This document shows, in pieces, positions 32,854 through 42,366 of a stretch of 64,000 nucleotides of DNA. The position numbers and the translations under genes were made by a program. The DNA is taken from the NCBI GenBank assembly GCA_900545725.1, contig URAI01000004.1, positions 1-64,000 of the forward strand, written 5' to 3'. The notes under the pieces are model-generated. The model worked only from the letters and a program-made list of their open reading frames with translations. It searched no databases and was not told the origin of the DNA. This stretch comes from an uncultured Eubacterium sp. (GTDB lineage Bacteria; Bacillota; Clostridia; Lachnospirales; Lachnospiraceae). The number at the start of each line of letters is the position of its first letter. Within the stretch, counting starts at the first letter, position 1.

Positions 32854-33495
32854 ATGAGAAACAGATTTGACAGACAGCTTGAAGAATTAAATGACGAATT
32901 AATTGAAATGGGTACAATGATTGAAAAAGCCATTGAGACAGCAGCGAAGGCACTTATAAGTCAGGACAGTGAGCTTGCTAAAACAGTAATAGAAGGTGAT
33001 GAACAGGTTGACAGACAGGAAAGAATAATTGAGAATCTCTGCCTTAAATTATTATTACAACAGCAGCCTGTAGCAAAGGATTTAAGGCTTATATCATCAG
33101 CCTTAAAGATGATAACAGACATGGAAAGAATAGGGGATCAGGCGGCAGATATATCAGAGCTTACAATTATGTTATCAGAGGCAAAGTATATAAAGAAGCT
33201 TGAACATATCCAGCAGATGGCTAAAGAGACGATGGTAATGCTGGTTGAAAGCATTGATGCATTTGTAAATAAAGATATGCTTAAAGCACAAAGCGTAATT
33301 GATGCGGATGATAAGGTCGATGAATTATTTGCAGAGGTAAAAAAAGAGCTGATAAAGATGATACATGAGGATATTAATTGTGGAGAACAGGCAAGCGATC
33401 TTTTAATGATTGCGAAGTACTTTGAAAGAATAGGAGACCACACAACAAATATTGCTGAATGGGTTATCTTTTCAATTACAGGAGAACATAAATAG
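32854..33495 (+). CDS. phoU: phosphate transport regulator PhoU
   Basis: 213 residues, the standard length. Two repeats of a three-helix bundle with the metal-binding motifs DMERIGDQAADI (about 88) and YFERIGDHTTNIAEW (about 190). It links Pst transport status to PhoR kinase activity and restrains the pho response. It lies directly after pstB, start with ATGGAGAGTAGTAATG. Cytosolic. Confidence 0.95.
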   Translation: MRNRFDRQLEELNDELIEMGTMIEKAIETAAKALISQDSELAKTVIEGDEQVDRQERIIENLCLKLLLQQQPVAKDLRLISSALKMITDMERIGDQAADISELTIMLSEAKYIKKLEHIQQMAKETMVMLVESIDAFVNKDMLKAQSVIDADDKVDELFAEVKKELIKMIHEDINCGEQASDLLMIAKYFERIGDHTTNIAEWVIFSITGEHK

Positions 33496-33527
33496 AATGT
33501 ATATGCATATTTATATCATTCTATAAT

Positions 33528-33581
33528 TTTACATAGATTTTACATAAGCTTGACATAAATTTCATATCACTGCTTTATACT
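33528..33581 (+). promoter_or_regulatory. four-repeat PhoP box and -10 before the Na/Pi gene
   Basis: TTTACA (33528), TTTACA (33539), TTGACA (33550) and TTCATA (33561) occur at exact 11-bp steps, matching the TT(A/T/C)A(C/T)A repeats of PhoP boxes; TATACT lies at 33576-33581. A strong PhoP-activated promoter. Confidence 0.85.
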
Positions 33582-33642
33582 TTACAAAGTAAATTACAAA
33601 GTAAAAATTAAAATGCTTTACAGGTATTAAAGGAGAATAGGT

Positions 33643-35424
33643 ATGGATATTTTTGGGATACTTACGATGATAGGTGGTCTTGCGCTTTTCTTATATGGTA
33701 TGGATATCATGGGAGAAGGGCTTTCAAAGGCATCAGGGGGCAAGCTTGAAAGAATATTAGAAAAGCTTACTTCTAATCCTATAAAAGCTGTATTACTTGG
33801 TGCAGGAGTTACTGCCGTAATCCAGTCTTCATCAGCAACAACAGTAATGGTTGTAGGTTTTGTTAATTCAGGCATAATGAAGCTTAGTCAGGCAGTCGGT
33901 ATTATTATGGGTGCCAATATAGGAACTACGGCAACATCATGGCTTCTTAGCCTTACGGGAATACAAAGCGGTAATGTATTTGTCAGGCTTTTAAACCCAT
34001 CATCTTTTTCACCGGTGCTTGCAGTTATCGGTGTAATATTTATAATGTTTTCAAAGCGTGAGAAGTTACATGATATTGGAAAGATTATGGTTGGTTTTGC
34101 AATACTTATGACTGGTATGTCAACAATGAGTGATGCGGTTAAACCGCTTGCACAGGTTAAAGAATTTACAAATATCCTTACGATGTTTTCTAATCCTGTC
34201 CTTGGTATGCTTGCGGGTGCAGTGCTTACGGCTGTTATACAGAGTTCATCGGCTTCTGTAGGTATATTGCAGGCACTTTGTGCAACAGGTTCAATAACAT
34301 ATGCAACAGCACTTCCTGTTATTATGGGACAGAATATTGGAACTTGTGTAACGGCATTATTATCAAGTATAGGAGCAAGCAGAAATGCTAAAAGAGCAGC
34401 TCTGGTTCATCTGTATTTTAATATAATTGGAACGGTATTATTTATGTGTGTATTCTATATAATCAATGTGTTTAATCCTTTTGCATTTTTATCGGAGGGA
34501 GCTAATCCTGCGGGAATTGCGGTAATACACAGTATATTTAATATAACAGCTACAATCGTATTGCTTCCATTCAGCAAAGGTCTTGAAAAGCTTGCTTATC
34601 TTACTGTAAAAGAGGAGGATAGTGAAAAACAGATAGAAGCAGATAATGAATTTGCATTACTTGACGAAAGATTTCTTGATAAGCCGTCTCTTGCATTACA
34701 GCACAGCTTTAAAGCAACTAAGAATATGGCAGATATATCTAAAAAATGTCTGTTTACATCCTTTGAGCTTCTTGATAAATATGATGAAGAAAAGGTTCAG
34801 TTAGTAAGTAATCTTGAGGATAAGGTGGATAAATATGAGGATATATTAGGAACTTATCTGTTAAAGATCAGCAGTAAGAATCTGTCAGAAAAAGATTCGG
34901 AGGATTTGACAATGCTTCTTCATACTATCGGAAATTTTGAAAGAATATCAGACCATGCTTGTAATATCACACAGGCTGCAAGACAGATGTATGAAAAGAA
35001 GCTTGAATTTTCAGAAAAAGCCAAAGAAGAGCTTGATGTGTTCAGGGCAGCACTTACAGATATAGTAGATATTGCTTTTGAATGTTTTACAAAAAAAGAT
35101 GATAATCTCGCTAAAAATGTTGAGCCGCTTGAAGAGGTAATAGATGACCTTAATATGGAACTTAAGGCAAGGCATGTAAGAAGATTAAGAGAAGGAAGAT
35201 GTACACTTGATTTAGGTTTTGTATTATCAGATATTACGACTAATTTTGAAAGAGTTGCAGATCATTGCTCTAATATTGCTGTATGTCTTATACAGATTAA
35301 GAATGACGGTTTTGATACACATGGATATATGGATACTGTTAAAAGAGAGGATAATGAGCAGTTTAAAAGTAAGTTCTCAATGTATAAAAAACAGTTTAAG
35401 CTTCCAGAGAGCAGAAGCTGTTAA
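33643..35424 (+). CDS. Na+/phosphate symporter family protein with C-terminal PhoU domain
   Basis: 593 residues; ATG after AAAGGAGAATAGGT. Residues 1-310 hold two Na/Pi-cotransporter repeats, each with the QSSSA motif (VIQSSSATTVMVVG near 65 and VIQSSSASVGILQ near 205). Residues 340-575 are a PhoU-like helical domain with NFERISDHACNI and NFERVADHCSNIA. Phosphate uptake, or regulated flux, driven by sodium at the cytoplasmic membrane. The promoter carries the PhoP box described, so it may take the place of a Pst permease here. Confidence 0.92.
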   Translation: MDIFGILTMIGGLALFLYGMDIMGEGLSKASGGKLERILEKLTSNPIKAVLLGAGVTAVIQSSSATTVMVVGFVNSGIMKLSQAVGIIMGANIGTTATSWLLSLTGIQSGNVFVRLLNPSSFSPVLAVIGVIFIMFSKREKLHDIGKIMVGFAILMTGMSTMSDAVKPLAQVKEFTNILTMFSNPVLGMLAGAVLTAVIQSSSASVGILQALCATGSITYATALPVIMGQNIGTCVTALLSSIGASRNAKRAALVHLYFNIIGTVLFMCVFYIINVFNPFAFLSEGANPAGIAVIHSIFNITATIVLLPFSKGLEKLAYLTVKEEDSEKQIEADNEFALLDERFLDKPSLALQHSFKATKNMADISKKCLFTSFELLDKYDEEKVQLVSNLEDKVDKYEDILGTYLLKISSKNLSEKDSEDLTMLLHTIGNFERISDHACNITQAARQMYEKKLEFSEKAKEELDVFRAALTDIVDIAFECFTKKDDNLAKNVEPLEEVIDDLNMELKARHVRRLREGRCTLDLGFVLSDITTNFERVADHCSNIAVCLIQIKNDGFDTHGYMDTVKREDNEQFKSKFSMYKKQFKLPESRSC

Positions 35425-35552
35425 GATGGTGTACAATACAAATGTTTAGGCAGTCAGAATTAATTATAATCCGATAAGGAATATATTAAGATGATAGTTA
35501 TATATCTAAACAGTGATTATATAAAGTTATATTAATAGAAGGGAATGTCAAT

Positions 35553-36239
35553 ATGGCACTTATATATGTAGTAGAGGATGATAAAAATATTAGTGAGATA
35601 GAGAGCTTTGCACTTAAAAATGCCGGACATCAGATTGTAGAATGTTCATGTGCCAAAGAGTTTCATAAGCAGGTTCAGGACAGACTTCCTGATTTAATTC
35701 TACTTGATATAATGCTTCCTGATGAGGATGGACTTATTATACTTAACAAATTAAGAAGGGTTCCTGAAACAAAAAGAATCCCTGTAATAATGGTAACGGC
35801 AAAAACAACGGAGATTGATAAGGTGAAGGGTCTTGATATGGGAGCTGATGATTATCTTACGAAGCCTTTTGGTGTAATGGAGCTTATATCAAGAGTTAAG
35901 GCACTTCTTAGAAGAGCCGGTGGAATGGAAGAGGAGAAATTCTTACATGTAGGCTGTCTGTTTATTGATGATGAAAAACATTTGGCATATGTAGAAGATT
36001 CTCCTGTGGAGCTTACATATAAGGAATATGAATTGTTAAAATATCTTACGATTAATCAGGGAATAGTTTTATCAAGGGATAACATTATGGAGAAAATATG
36101 GAGTTCTGATTATGAGGGTGAGTCAAGAACCCTTGATGTACATATAAAGACATTACGTCAGAAGCTAAAGAAAGCAGGAGCGTATATAAAAACGGTAAGA
36201 AATGTAGGATATTTCCTTGATAGTGATAATGCGGATTAG
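35553..36239 (+). CDS. phoP: phosphate-response regulator PhoP/PhoB
   Basis: 228 residues. Receiver domain 1-120 with LILLDIMLPDEDG (phospho-Asp), PVIMVTAKT and YLTKPFG; OmpR-type winged helix 130-225 (ELTYKEYELLKYL, DVHIKTLRQKLKK, IKTVRNVGYFL). It lies directly before a histidine kinase and after pst/pho genes, so it is assigned to phosphate control. By inference it binds the 11-bp repeats at 31841 and 33528. Confidence 0.9.
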   Translation: MALIYVVEDDKNISEIESFALKNAGHQIVECSCAKEFHKQVQDRLPDLILLDIMLPDEDGLIILNKLRRVPETKRIPVIMVTAKTTEIDKVKGLDMGADDYLTKPFGVMELISRVKALLRRAGGMEEEKFLHVGCLFIDDEKHLAYVEDSPVELTYKEYELLKYLTINQGIVLSRDNIMEKIWSSDYEGESRTLDVHIKTLRQKLKKAGAYIKTVRNVGYFLDSDNAD

Positions 36240-36260
36240 TGTGAATAAATGAGGATTTAT

Positions 36261-37610
36261 ATGAAAAAAAAGATTAATATACAATTTATTATTATAACTA
36301 TTGTCGCGATTATTACAACTGTATCCTTATCCACACTTGTATTTTATAAGCTGTTCAAAAAAGAAGTGATGGAGAGCATAAAGACCAATTGCGAGCTTAT
36401 AATTGATTCTGATTCAGAGCATATTATAAGTCAACCTGATAATATAAGGGAAAATGCTTTTGGAGATTGTATTAATGAATTAAGAATTACACTTATTGCT
36501 GCTGATGGAACTGCTGTGTATGACTCGGATGTTGCTACGTCAGCTATGGAAAATCATAAGGAGCGTCCGGAGGTAATTGCTGCAATTAATAATGGATATG
36601 GTGAGGCTGTAAGGAAGTCACATACAATAGATAAAAATTCATTTTATTATGCAAAAAGACTTGATAATGGATATGTATTAAGGGTGTCTAAAGAGGCAGG
36701 AAGCATTACAAGTGTGTTTTTAAGTGTAATTCCGATAATAGGATTTATATGTATAATATTATTTATAATCTGCATTATGTTATCTCATTTCCTTACAAAA
36801 AGTATTATACAGCCTATTGAAGATATGGCAGACAATCTTGATTCATCGGAAAATATTAATGTATATAAGGAGCTTAATCCTTTTGTTGATACAATAAGAA
36901 AGCAGCATGCAGATATAATGAGGAATGCCAATATGAGACAGGAATTTACTGCAAATGTATCGCATGAATTAAAGACTCCTCTTACATCAATATCAGGTTA
37001 TTCAGAGCTGATTGAAAGCGGAATGGCAACTAATGATGATGTTATAAGATTTGCATCAGAGATTCATAAGAATTCAAAAAGACTTCTTACGCTTATTAAT
37101 GACATATTAAGATTGTCGCAGTTAGACGAGGCGACAGGTGATGATGTATTTGAAAAAATAAATATATATGATATTGCACAAAGCAGCGTTGAAATGCTTC
37201 AGATGACGGCTGATAAAAACAATGTAAGTATAACAGTATCCGGCTCTACACAGTATATTTATGCTAACAGGCAGATGATGGATGAGCTTATATATAATCT
37301 TTGTGATAATGCGATAAGATATAATAATCCCGGCGGAAGTGTACATGTATCGGTAACTAAGGATAATTCAGATGTAATAGTTGAAGTTAAAGATAATGGT
37401 ATAGGCATATCAAAAGAAAATCAGCAAAGAATATTTGAAAGATTCTACAGGGTTGATAAAAGCAGGTCAAAACAGACAGGAGGAACCGGTCTTGGACTTG
37501 CAATTGTAAAGCATATTGTTGCAAGACACGAAAATGCAAGGCTTGAGCTTGAAAGTGAAGAGGAAAAAGGTACTACAATTCGTGTTATTTTTAAGACAGA
37601 TAATATGTAA
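36261..37610 (+). CDS. phoR: phosphate sensor histidine kinase PhoR
   Basis: 449 residues from ATG 36261 (GAGG at 36251-36254; the ATG at 36249 overlaps it). Two membrane segments (about 8-28 and 155-175) flank a small extracellular domain, then HAMP-like linker, HisKA with VSHELKTPLTSISGYSELIE (His about 236), and an ATPase domain with NAIRYNNPGGSV, VKDNGIGIS, GTGLGLAIV. Phosphorylates the preceding PhoP. No PAS domain is evident. The genes are 22 bp apart. Confidence 0.9.
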   Translation: MKKKINIQFIIITIVAIITTVSLSTLVFYKLFKKEVMESIKTNCELIIDSDSEHIISQPDNIRENAFGDCINELRITLIAADGTAVYDSDVATSAMENHKERPEVIAAINNGYGEAVRKSHTIDKNSFYYAKRLDNGYVLRVSKEAGSITSVFLSVIPIIGFICIILFIICIMLSHFLTKSIIQPIEDMADNLDSSENINVYKELNPFVDTIRKQHADIMRNANMRQEFTANVSHELKTPLTSISGYSELIESGMATNDDVIRFASEIHKNSKRLLTLINDILRLSQLDEATGDDVFEKINIYDIAQSSVEMLQMTADKNNVSITVSGSTQYIYANRQMMDELIYNLCDNAIRYNNPGGSVHVSVTKDNSDVIVEVKDNGIGISKENQQRIFERFYRVDKSRSKQTGGTGLGLAIVKHIVARHENARLELESEEEKGTTIRVIFKTDNM

Positions 37611-37755
37611 ATAATTAAATATAATATGTAAAGACTGTTGTAATAATGAAATCAGTGTATGAAAATGGCATTTACAGATATAAATGCTATGACTGAAAAT
37701 ATTTTTTATTGCGGCAGTCCCTTTTTATATGTTATATTAAAGAGTAAGGTTATGT

Positions 37756-37784
37756 AGTGTGAAAATAATGCCTGCGGAAAGGAA
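37756..37784 (+). repeat. dispersed repeat, short degenerate copy
   Basis: GTGTGAAAATAATGCCTGCGGAAAGG matches the ends of the copy before copA with the middle missing. It lies 54 bp upstream of the YhgE/Pip gene and does not supply its ribosome binding site. Confidence 0.45.
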
Positions 37785-37837
37785 CTTATTATATATATAA
37801 GCTTTTGGAGGGGAAAAGTTAAAATCAGAGGTGAGAT

Positions 37838-39991
37838 ATGAATATTATATTTAAGATATTTAAAAAGGATATAAAAAATCTAATGCGTAATATCCTTGCA
37901 CTTATTATAGCTATAGGTCTGTGTATAATACCATCCTTATATGCCTGGTTTAATATTTATTCCAACTGGGATCCATATGCTAATACATCATCTTTAAAGA
38001 TTGCAGTTGCAACATGTGACACCGGTTATACAGGAATGGATAACAGTAATGTCAATATGGGAGATAAGATTATTGACCAGTTACATGATAATAAGAATAT
38101 TGGCTGGCTGTTTTGTGACAGTAAAGATGAGGCACTTGATGGAGTATATAGTGGAGAATATTATGCAGCCATTATAATAGGAGAAGATTTTAGTAAGAGC
38201 CTTTATGATTTCCTTGAAAACGGACTTAATCATCCTCAGGTTACATATTATGAGAATAGTAAAAAGAATGCAGTTGCATCTAAGATAACAGATACGGCAA
38301 GGTCTACATTACAGCAGAGTATTAATACTGAATTTATTAATGTGGTAGCACAGACAGCAATAGAAAATCTAAACAGGCTGTCAGAATTAAATGAAGGAAA
38401 GCTTACGGATATAACAGATAAGATAACATCAGTAAAGTATAATCTGTTAGACTATTCAGATGTTATTGATGCATTTACAGAATGTAATGCAAAGTTATCG
38501 GAGGATATTCTTAAGATAAAAGATACTCTTCCGCAGGCACAAAATGCCGTTGATACCACTATTAATTCAGCTAATGTTACCCAGTCTACAGTATCAGAAA
38601 CTGTTACCCAGCTTACGGCACAGATGGGAACAGTACTTGATGTTATTAATCTTAAGGCACAGAGTATGAATGAGCATATAGGTAATGCATCAGAGAGCGC
38701 CCTTGATGATACTAAAGCAGCTTCTGAGGAACTTGCAGCAGCGGCAGATGATATAGTTGATATGATGGAGCAGAATCAGAATATACAGGATATAATAGAC
38801 AGGCTTTCTCTTCTTGACGGACTTAATCTTAGCATAATAGACAGAATAAAGAATAATCTTACATCTATTGAGCTGGTTGAAAAGCTTGCAAAAAGCCTGA
38901 TAGAAAGATCGTCAGATATGATAAAGGATACACCTGTGTTAATACAGGCAAAGTATGATTTATTAAAACCGATACTTGATGAATGTACACAGAAGGTTAC
39001 AGATATCAATGATACATTCAAAAATGTAATCAGTGAAAATATACGTCAGTTAGAGTCATCAATGACAAAGTCAGTGTCGGATATTACAACACAGCTTAGT
39101 CAGGCAGGAAGCAGTCTTTCAGGACTTGAGCAGCTTCTTATAGGAACTAATGATATTGTACTTACTGCCAATACATCGCTTAGTGACACTAAAAATGTCA
39201 TAATTAATATGAGTGATAAGATAAGCACGGTAACAGACAGGCTGTCTAAGATAAGTGACGGCGATGCATATAAGGCTGTTACCGGACTTCTTGGTGCAGA
39301 TGCATCTTCATATGCACAATTTTTTGCAGAACCGGTTGAGATATCACAGATTAATGTATATAATGCGGTTAATTATGGTACTGCCGTAACACCATTTTAT
39401 ACCACACTTGCATTATGGGTAGGTGCCTTAATTCTTGTTGCCCTTGTAAAGGTTCATGTTGATTACAAATCAGCCTTTGTAAAGAAAGCTACTCATGCAC
39501 AGTTGTATTTTGGAAGATTTTTATTGTTTTTTGTGATGGGACAGCTTCAGTCGGCAATAGTCGTATTTGGAGATTTATATCTTCTTCATATAGAATGTGA
39601 TAATCCTAAGCTGTTCTTTATAACAGCGGCAATTACAAGTTTTGTATTTACATTATTTATATATACTCTTGTAATATCATTTGGTGATGTTGGAAAGGCT
39701 ATTGCGGTAGTCATGGTGGTTATACAGATAGCAGGTTCAAGTGGAACATATCCTATAGAACTGCTTCCTTCTTTCTTTAAAAATGTATATCTGTATTTCC
39801 CATTTCCATATGCTATTAATGCAATGCGTGAGGCTATAAGCGGAGTATATGGCTGGGATTATTTTACATATATATCAAGACTTTTAATATTTATGCTTGC
39901 TGCACTTGTAATCGGACTTGTAATAAGAATACCGTTTATGGGACTTAATCATTTTATGGAAAAGAGAATGAAGGATACACAGATGATGTAA
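37838..39991 (+). CDS. YhgE/Pip-family membrane protein, copy 1
   Basis: 717 residues; ATG after GAGGTGAG. N-terminal membrane helix (about 18-38, IIPSLYAWFNIYSNWDPYANT, the YhgE/Pip hallmark), a long extracellular region (40-500) rich in helices and Ser/Thr (coiled-coil-like), and five or six C-terminal membrane helices (520-700) with TYPIELLPSFFKNVYLYFPFPYAINAMREAISG. The family includes phage-infection protein Pip and is related to EsaA and ABC-2 type permeases. It forms an operon with two genes downstream that include a paralogue. Substrate unknown. Confidence 0.88.
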   Translation: MNIIFKIFKKDIKNLMRNILALIIAIGLCIIPSLYAWFNIYSNWDPYANTSSLKIAVATCDTGYTGMDNSNVNMGDKIIDQLHDNKNIGWLFCDSKDEALDGVYSGEYYAAIIIGEDFSKSLYDFLENGLNHPQVTYYENSKKNAVASKITDTARSTLQQSINTEFINVVAQTAIENLNRLSELNEGKLTDITDKITSVKYNLLDYSDVIDAFTECNAKLSEDILKIKDTLPQAQNAVDTTINSANVTQSTVSETVTQLTAQMGTVLDVINLKAQSMNEHIGNASESALDDTKAASEELAAAADDIVDMMEQNQNIQDIIDRLSLLDGLNLSIIDRIKNNLTSIELVEKLAKSLIERSSDMIKDTPVLIQAKYDLLKPILDECTQKVTDINDTFKNVISENIRQLESSMTKSVSDITTQLSQAGSSLSGLEQLLIGTNDIVLTANTSLSDTKNVIINMSDKISTVTDRLSKISDGDAYKAVTGLLGADASSYAQFFAEPVEISQINVYNAVNYGTAVTPFYTTLALWVGALILVALVKVHVDYKSAFVKKATHAQLYFGRFLLFFVMGQLQSAIVVFGDLYLLHIECDNPKLFFITAAITSFVFTLFIYTLVISFGDVGKAIAVVMVVIQIAGSSGTYPIELLPSFFKNVYLYFPFPYAINAMREAISGVYGWDYFTYISRLLIFMLAALVIGLVIRIPFMGLNHFMEKRMKDTQMM

Positions 39992-40016
39992 TATGTGTAT
40001 TTAAAATGGAGTGTTT

Positions 40017-40466
40017 ATGAGTAACGAAGAGAAGAATGAAAATATTAATATAGATGTTGATGAAATTATCAAACAGATAACTGATTTTAGTGAAAAGCTT
40101 CATATGAAAAACAGGCAGCGGATTAAAAATGGAATAATATGTATACTTGTTATTCCACTTATATTTCTTATTGTTTTATTTGCAGCTGACAGTTCTAAGG
40201 TGGTATATCTGTTATTGTGGGTGATTTCATTATTTATAATAGCAATATATCTTATTACCGTTGCATATATAGATTATACCATGCAGGAAAAATTAAAAAA
40301 TCTCGGACTTAAGATTAAAAATGGTAATACGGCATTAATAGGTGATGAGCTTGAGGGTATAATAGATGCCGTAAAAAACAGACGTCCTATTTTTATGGAT
40401 AATGATGATGAGGACGAAGACGATGATGATGAGAACGAAGATAGTGATGAATATTTCATGGGCTGA
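40017..40466 (+). CDS. small two-helix membrane protein with acidic tail
   Basis: 149 residues from ATG 40017 (GGAG 40008-40011). A cytosolic charged start, two hydrophobic helices (about 43-60 and 65-85), a linker, and a C-terminal tail of about 20 residues that is almost only Asp, Glu and Asn. No family recognised. It sits between two YhgE/Pip paralogues and so probably works with them. The acidic tail could bind cations or a basic partner. Confidence 0.7.
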   Translation: MSNEEKNENINIDVDEIIKQITDFSEKLHMKNRQRIKNGIICILVIPLIFLIVLFAADSSKVVYLLLWVISLFIIAIYLITVAYIDYTMQEKLKNLGLKIKNGNTALIGDELEGIIDAVKNRRPIFMDNDDEDEDDDDENEDSDEYFMG

Positions 40467-40503
40467 TTATAAAAAAAATAATTTATAAAGAATGGAGATT
40501 AGT

Positions 40504-42267
40504 GTGAAAAATATACTGCGTGTATTTCTTTCGGATTTAAAAAGAATAAGTACAAATGTGATTGCAATTGTGGTAGTTATAGGACTTACGGTTATTCCGT
40601 CACTATATGCCTGGTTTAATATTTTGTCTAACTGGGATCCATATGGAGAAGAATCTACATCTAAGATAAAAGTGGCTGTTGTAAGTGATGACAATGGAAC
40701 AGCAATTGATGGAATAGAAGTTAATATAGGCAACAAGATTATTGAAGCACTGAAGGCTAATAATACAATAGGCTGGGTATTTGATGAGAATAGTGCAGAT
40801 GCTGTTGAAAATGTAAGGAGTGGAGAATATTATGCGGCATTAGTTATACCCTCTCAGTTTTCATCAGATTTAGTAAGCTTCCTTAGTGATACGGTAACTC
40901 ATCCACAGATACAGTATTACTGCAACCAGAAAAAGAATGCCATAGCACCTAAGATAACAGATAAAGCAAAGACTGCGGTAAAGGAACAGGTCAATGAGAC
41001 ATTTATAAGTACTATTGCAAGCTCACTTGTAAGTGCAACAGATACCGTTGCACAGTCAGATAAGCTTAAACAGGCTGGAATAGATGGTAAGGGTTCATTA
41101 GTAGACCTTATAAAAAATAAGCTTATTGATGCCAATGAAGAACTGTCATCCTATAATATTCTTCTTACATCTTTAATATCAATAACTGACATGTCAGCAA
41201 GCCTTAGCGGACAGTCAGCAGCTACTGCCGGTCAGTTAGGTGATGTTATTGACAGACAAAGAATAGATATAGCAGCGGTTCAAAAGCTGATACAGGCCAA
41301 TAAGCTGTCTTCACTCGAAGAACTGTCAGGTGTTTTATCAGAAAATATGGCAGCAATACAGGAGGTTATGTCGTCTGTAGCGTCAATATCTGCGGATATG
41401 AATGGAAGTGTAGATGATTTTAATAAGGCACTTGCAGACGGAAATATTAATCTTAATGAAACCAAAGATATGCTTGCAGAGGTTCAGGATAAGCTTAGCA
41501 GCACTATAGACAGCCTTAATGGCTTTTCTGAAAGTGACAGTTATGGACTTATGTCTAAGCTGCTTGATACGGATGCAGAAACTCTTGGCAGTTTTATAGC
41601 TTCACCGGTATTAATTGAGACTGAGAAGATATATGAAGTAGCAGAGTATGGTTCAGCAGCATCACCATTTTATACAGTGCTTTCAATATGGGTTGGTGGA
41701 CTTATCATGGTAGCTATTATTCATGCACATGTAAAAAGTGTACATATAGATGCAGCTGATTTAAAACCTTATCAGAAGTTTTTTGGAAGATATATTATAT
41801 TTTTTGTAGTTGGACAGTTACAGACACTTTTAATAGTACTTGGTAATATTTTCTATGTACAGATACAGTGTATACATCCGGTTATGATGTGGCTGGCATG
41901 TTCAGTTACCAGTATGGTATTTACATTCTTTATGTATTCACTTACAGTTGCATTTGGAAATATAGGTGAAGCACTTGCAATTGTAATTATGGTAATACAG
42001 GTTGCGGGAAGTGGTGGAACATTCCCAATAGAAGTACTGCCAAAGGTATATCAGATGATTTATAAATATATGCCATTCCCATATGCGATGGATGCAATAA
42101 GGGAGACTGTTGCAGGAATGTATGGCAATTATTACTGGAGGTGTCTTGGATGTCTTTGCATTTATATTGTTATTTCAGTTATCATTGGACTTGTATTAAG
42201 GATTCCATTTGAAAAGATGAATGAGATGATTGAAAAGAGCAAAGAAAAGTCCGGTGTTATGTTATAA
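40504..42267 (+). CDS. YhgE/Pip-family membrane protein, copy 2
   Basis: 587 residues from GTG 40504; GGAG at 40494-40497 makes the ATG at 40492 unlikely. It has the same plan as copy 1: N-terminal helix with VIPSLYAWFNILSNWDPYGEE, a shorter extracellular coil region (60-370), and C-terminal helices ending GTFPIEVLPKVYQMIYKYMPFPYAMDAIRETVAGMYG. The two copies are clear paralogues, differing mainly in length of the extracellular stalk, and may form a heterodimer. Confidence 0.88.
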   Translation: MKNILRVFLSDLKRISTNVIAIVVVIGLTVIPSLYAWFNILSNWDPYGEESTSKIKVAVVSDDNGTAIDGIEVNIGNKIIEALKANNTIGWVFDENSADAVENVRSGEYYAALVIPSQFSSDLVSFLSDTVTHPQIQYYCNQKKNAIAPKITDKAKTAVKEQVNETFISTIASSLVSATDTVAQSDKLKQAGIDGKGSLVDLIKNKLIDANEELSSYNILLTSLISITDMSASLSGQSAATAGQLGDVIDRQRIDIAAVQKLIQANKLSSLEELSGVLSENMAAIQEVMSSVASISADMNGSVDDFNKALADGNINLNETKDMLAEVQDKLSSTIDSLNGFSESDSYGLMSKLLDTDAETLGSFIASPVLIETEKIYEVAEYGSAASPFYTVLSIWVGGLIMVAIIHAHVKSVHIDAADLKPYQKFFGRYIIFFVVGQLQTLLIVLGNIFYVQIQCIHPVMMWLACSVTSMVFTFFMYSLTVAFGNIGEALAIVIMVIQVAGSGGTFPIEVLPKVYQMIYKYMPFPYAMDAIRETVAGMYGNYYWRCLGCLCIYIVISVIIGLVLRIPFEKMNEMIEKSKEKSGVML

Positions 42268-42366
42268 AAAGATATTTTATTATTGCAGATACAATCTGAC
42301 AGGCATAAGATTAATTTACATATACAATATTTTGACATATGTCTTATTAAGAATGAGGTTATGTAT

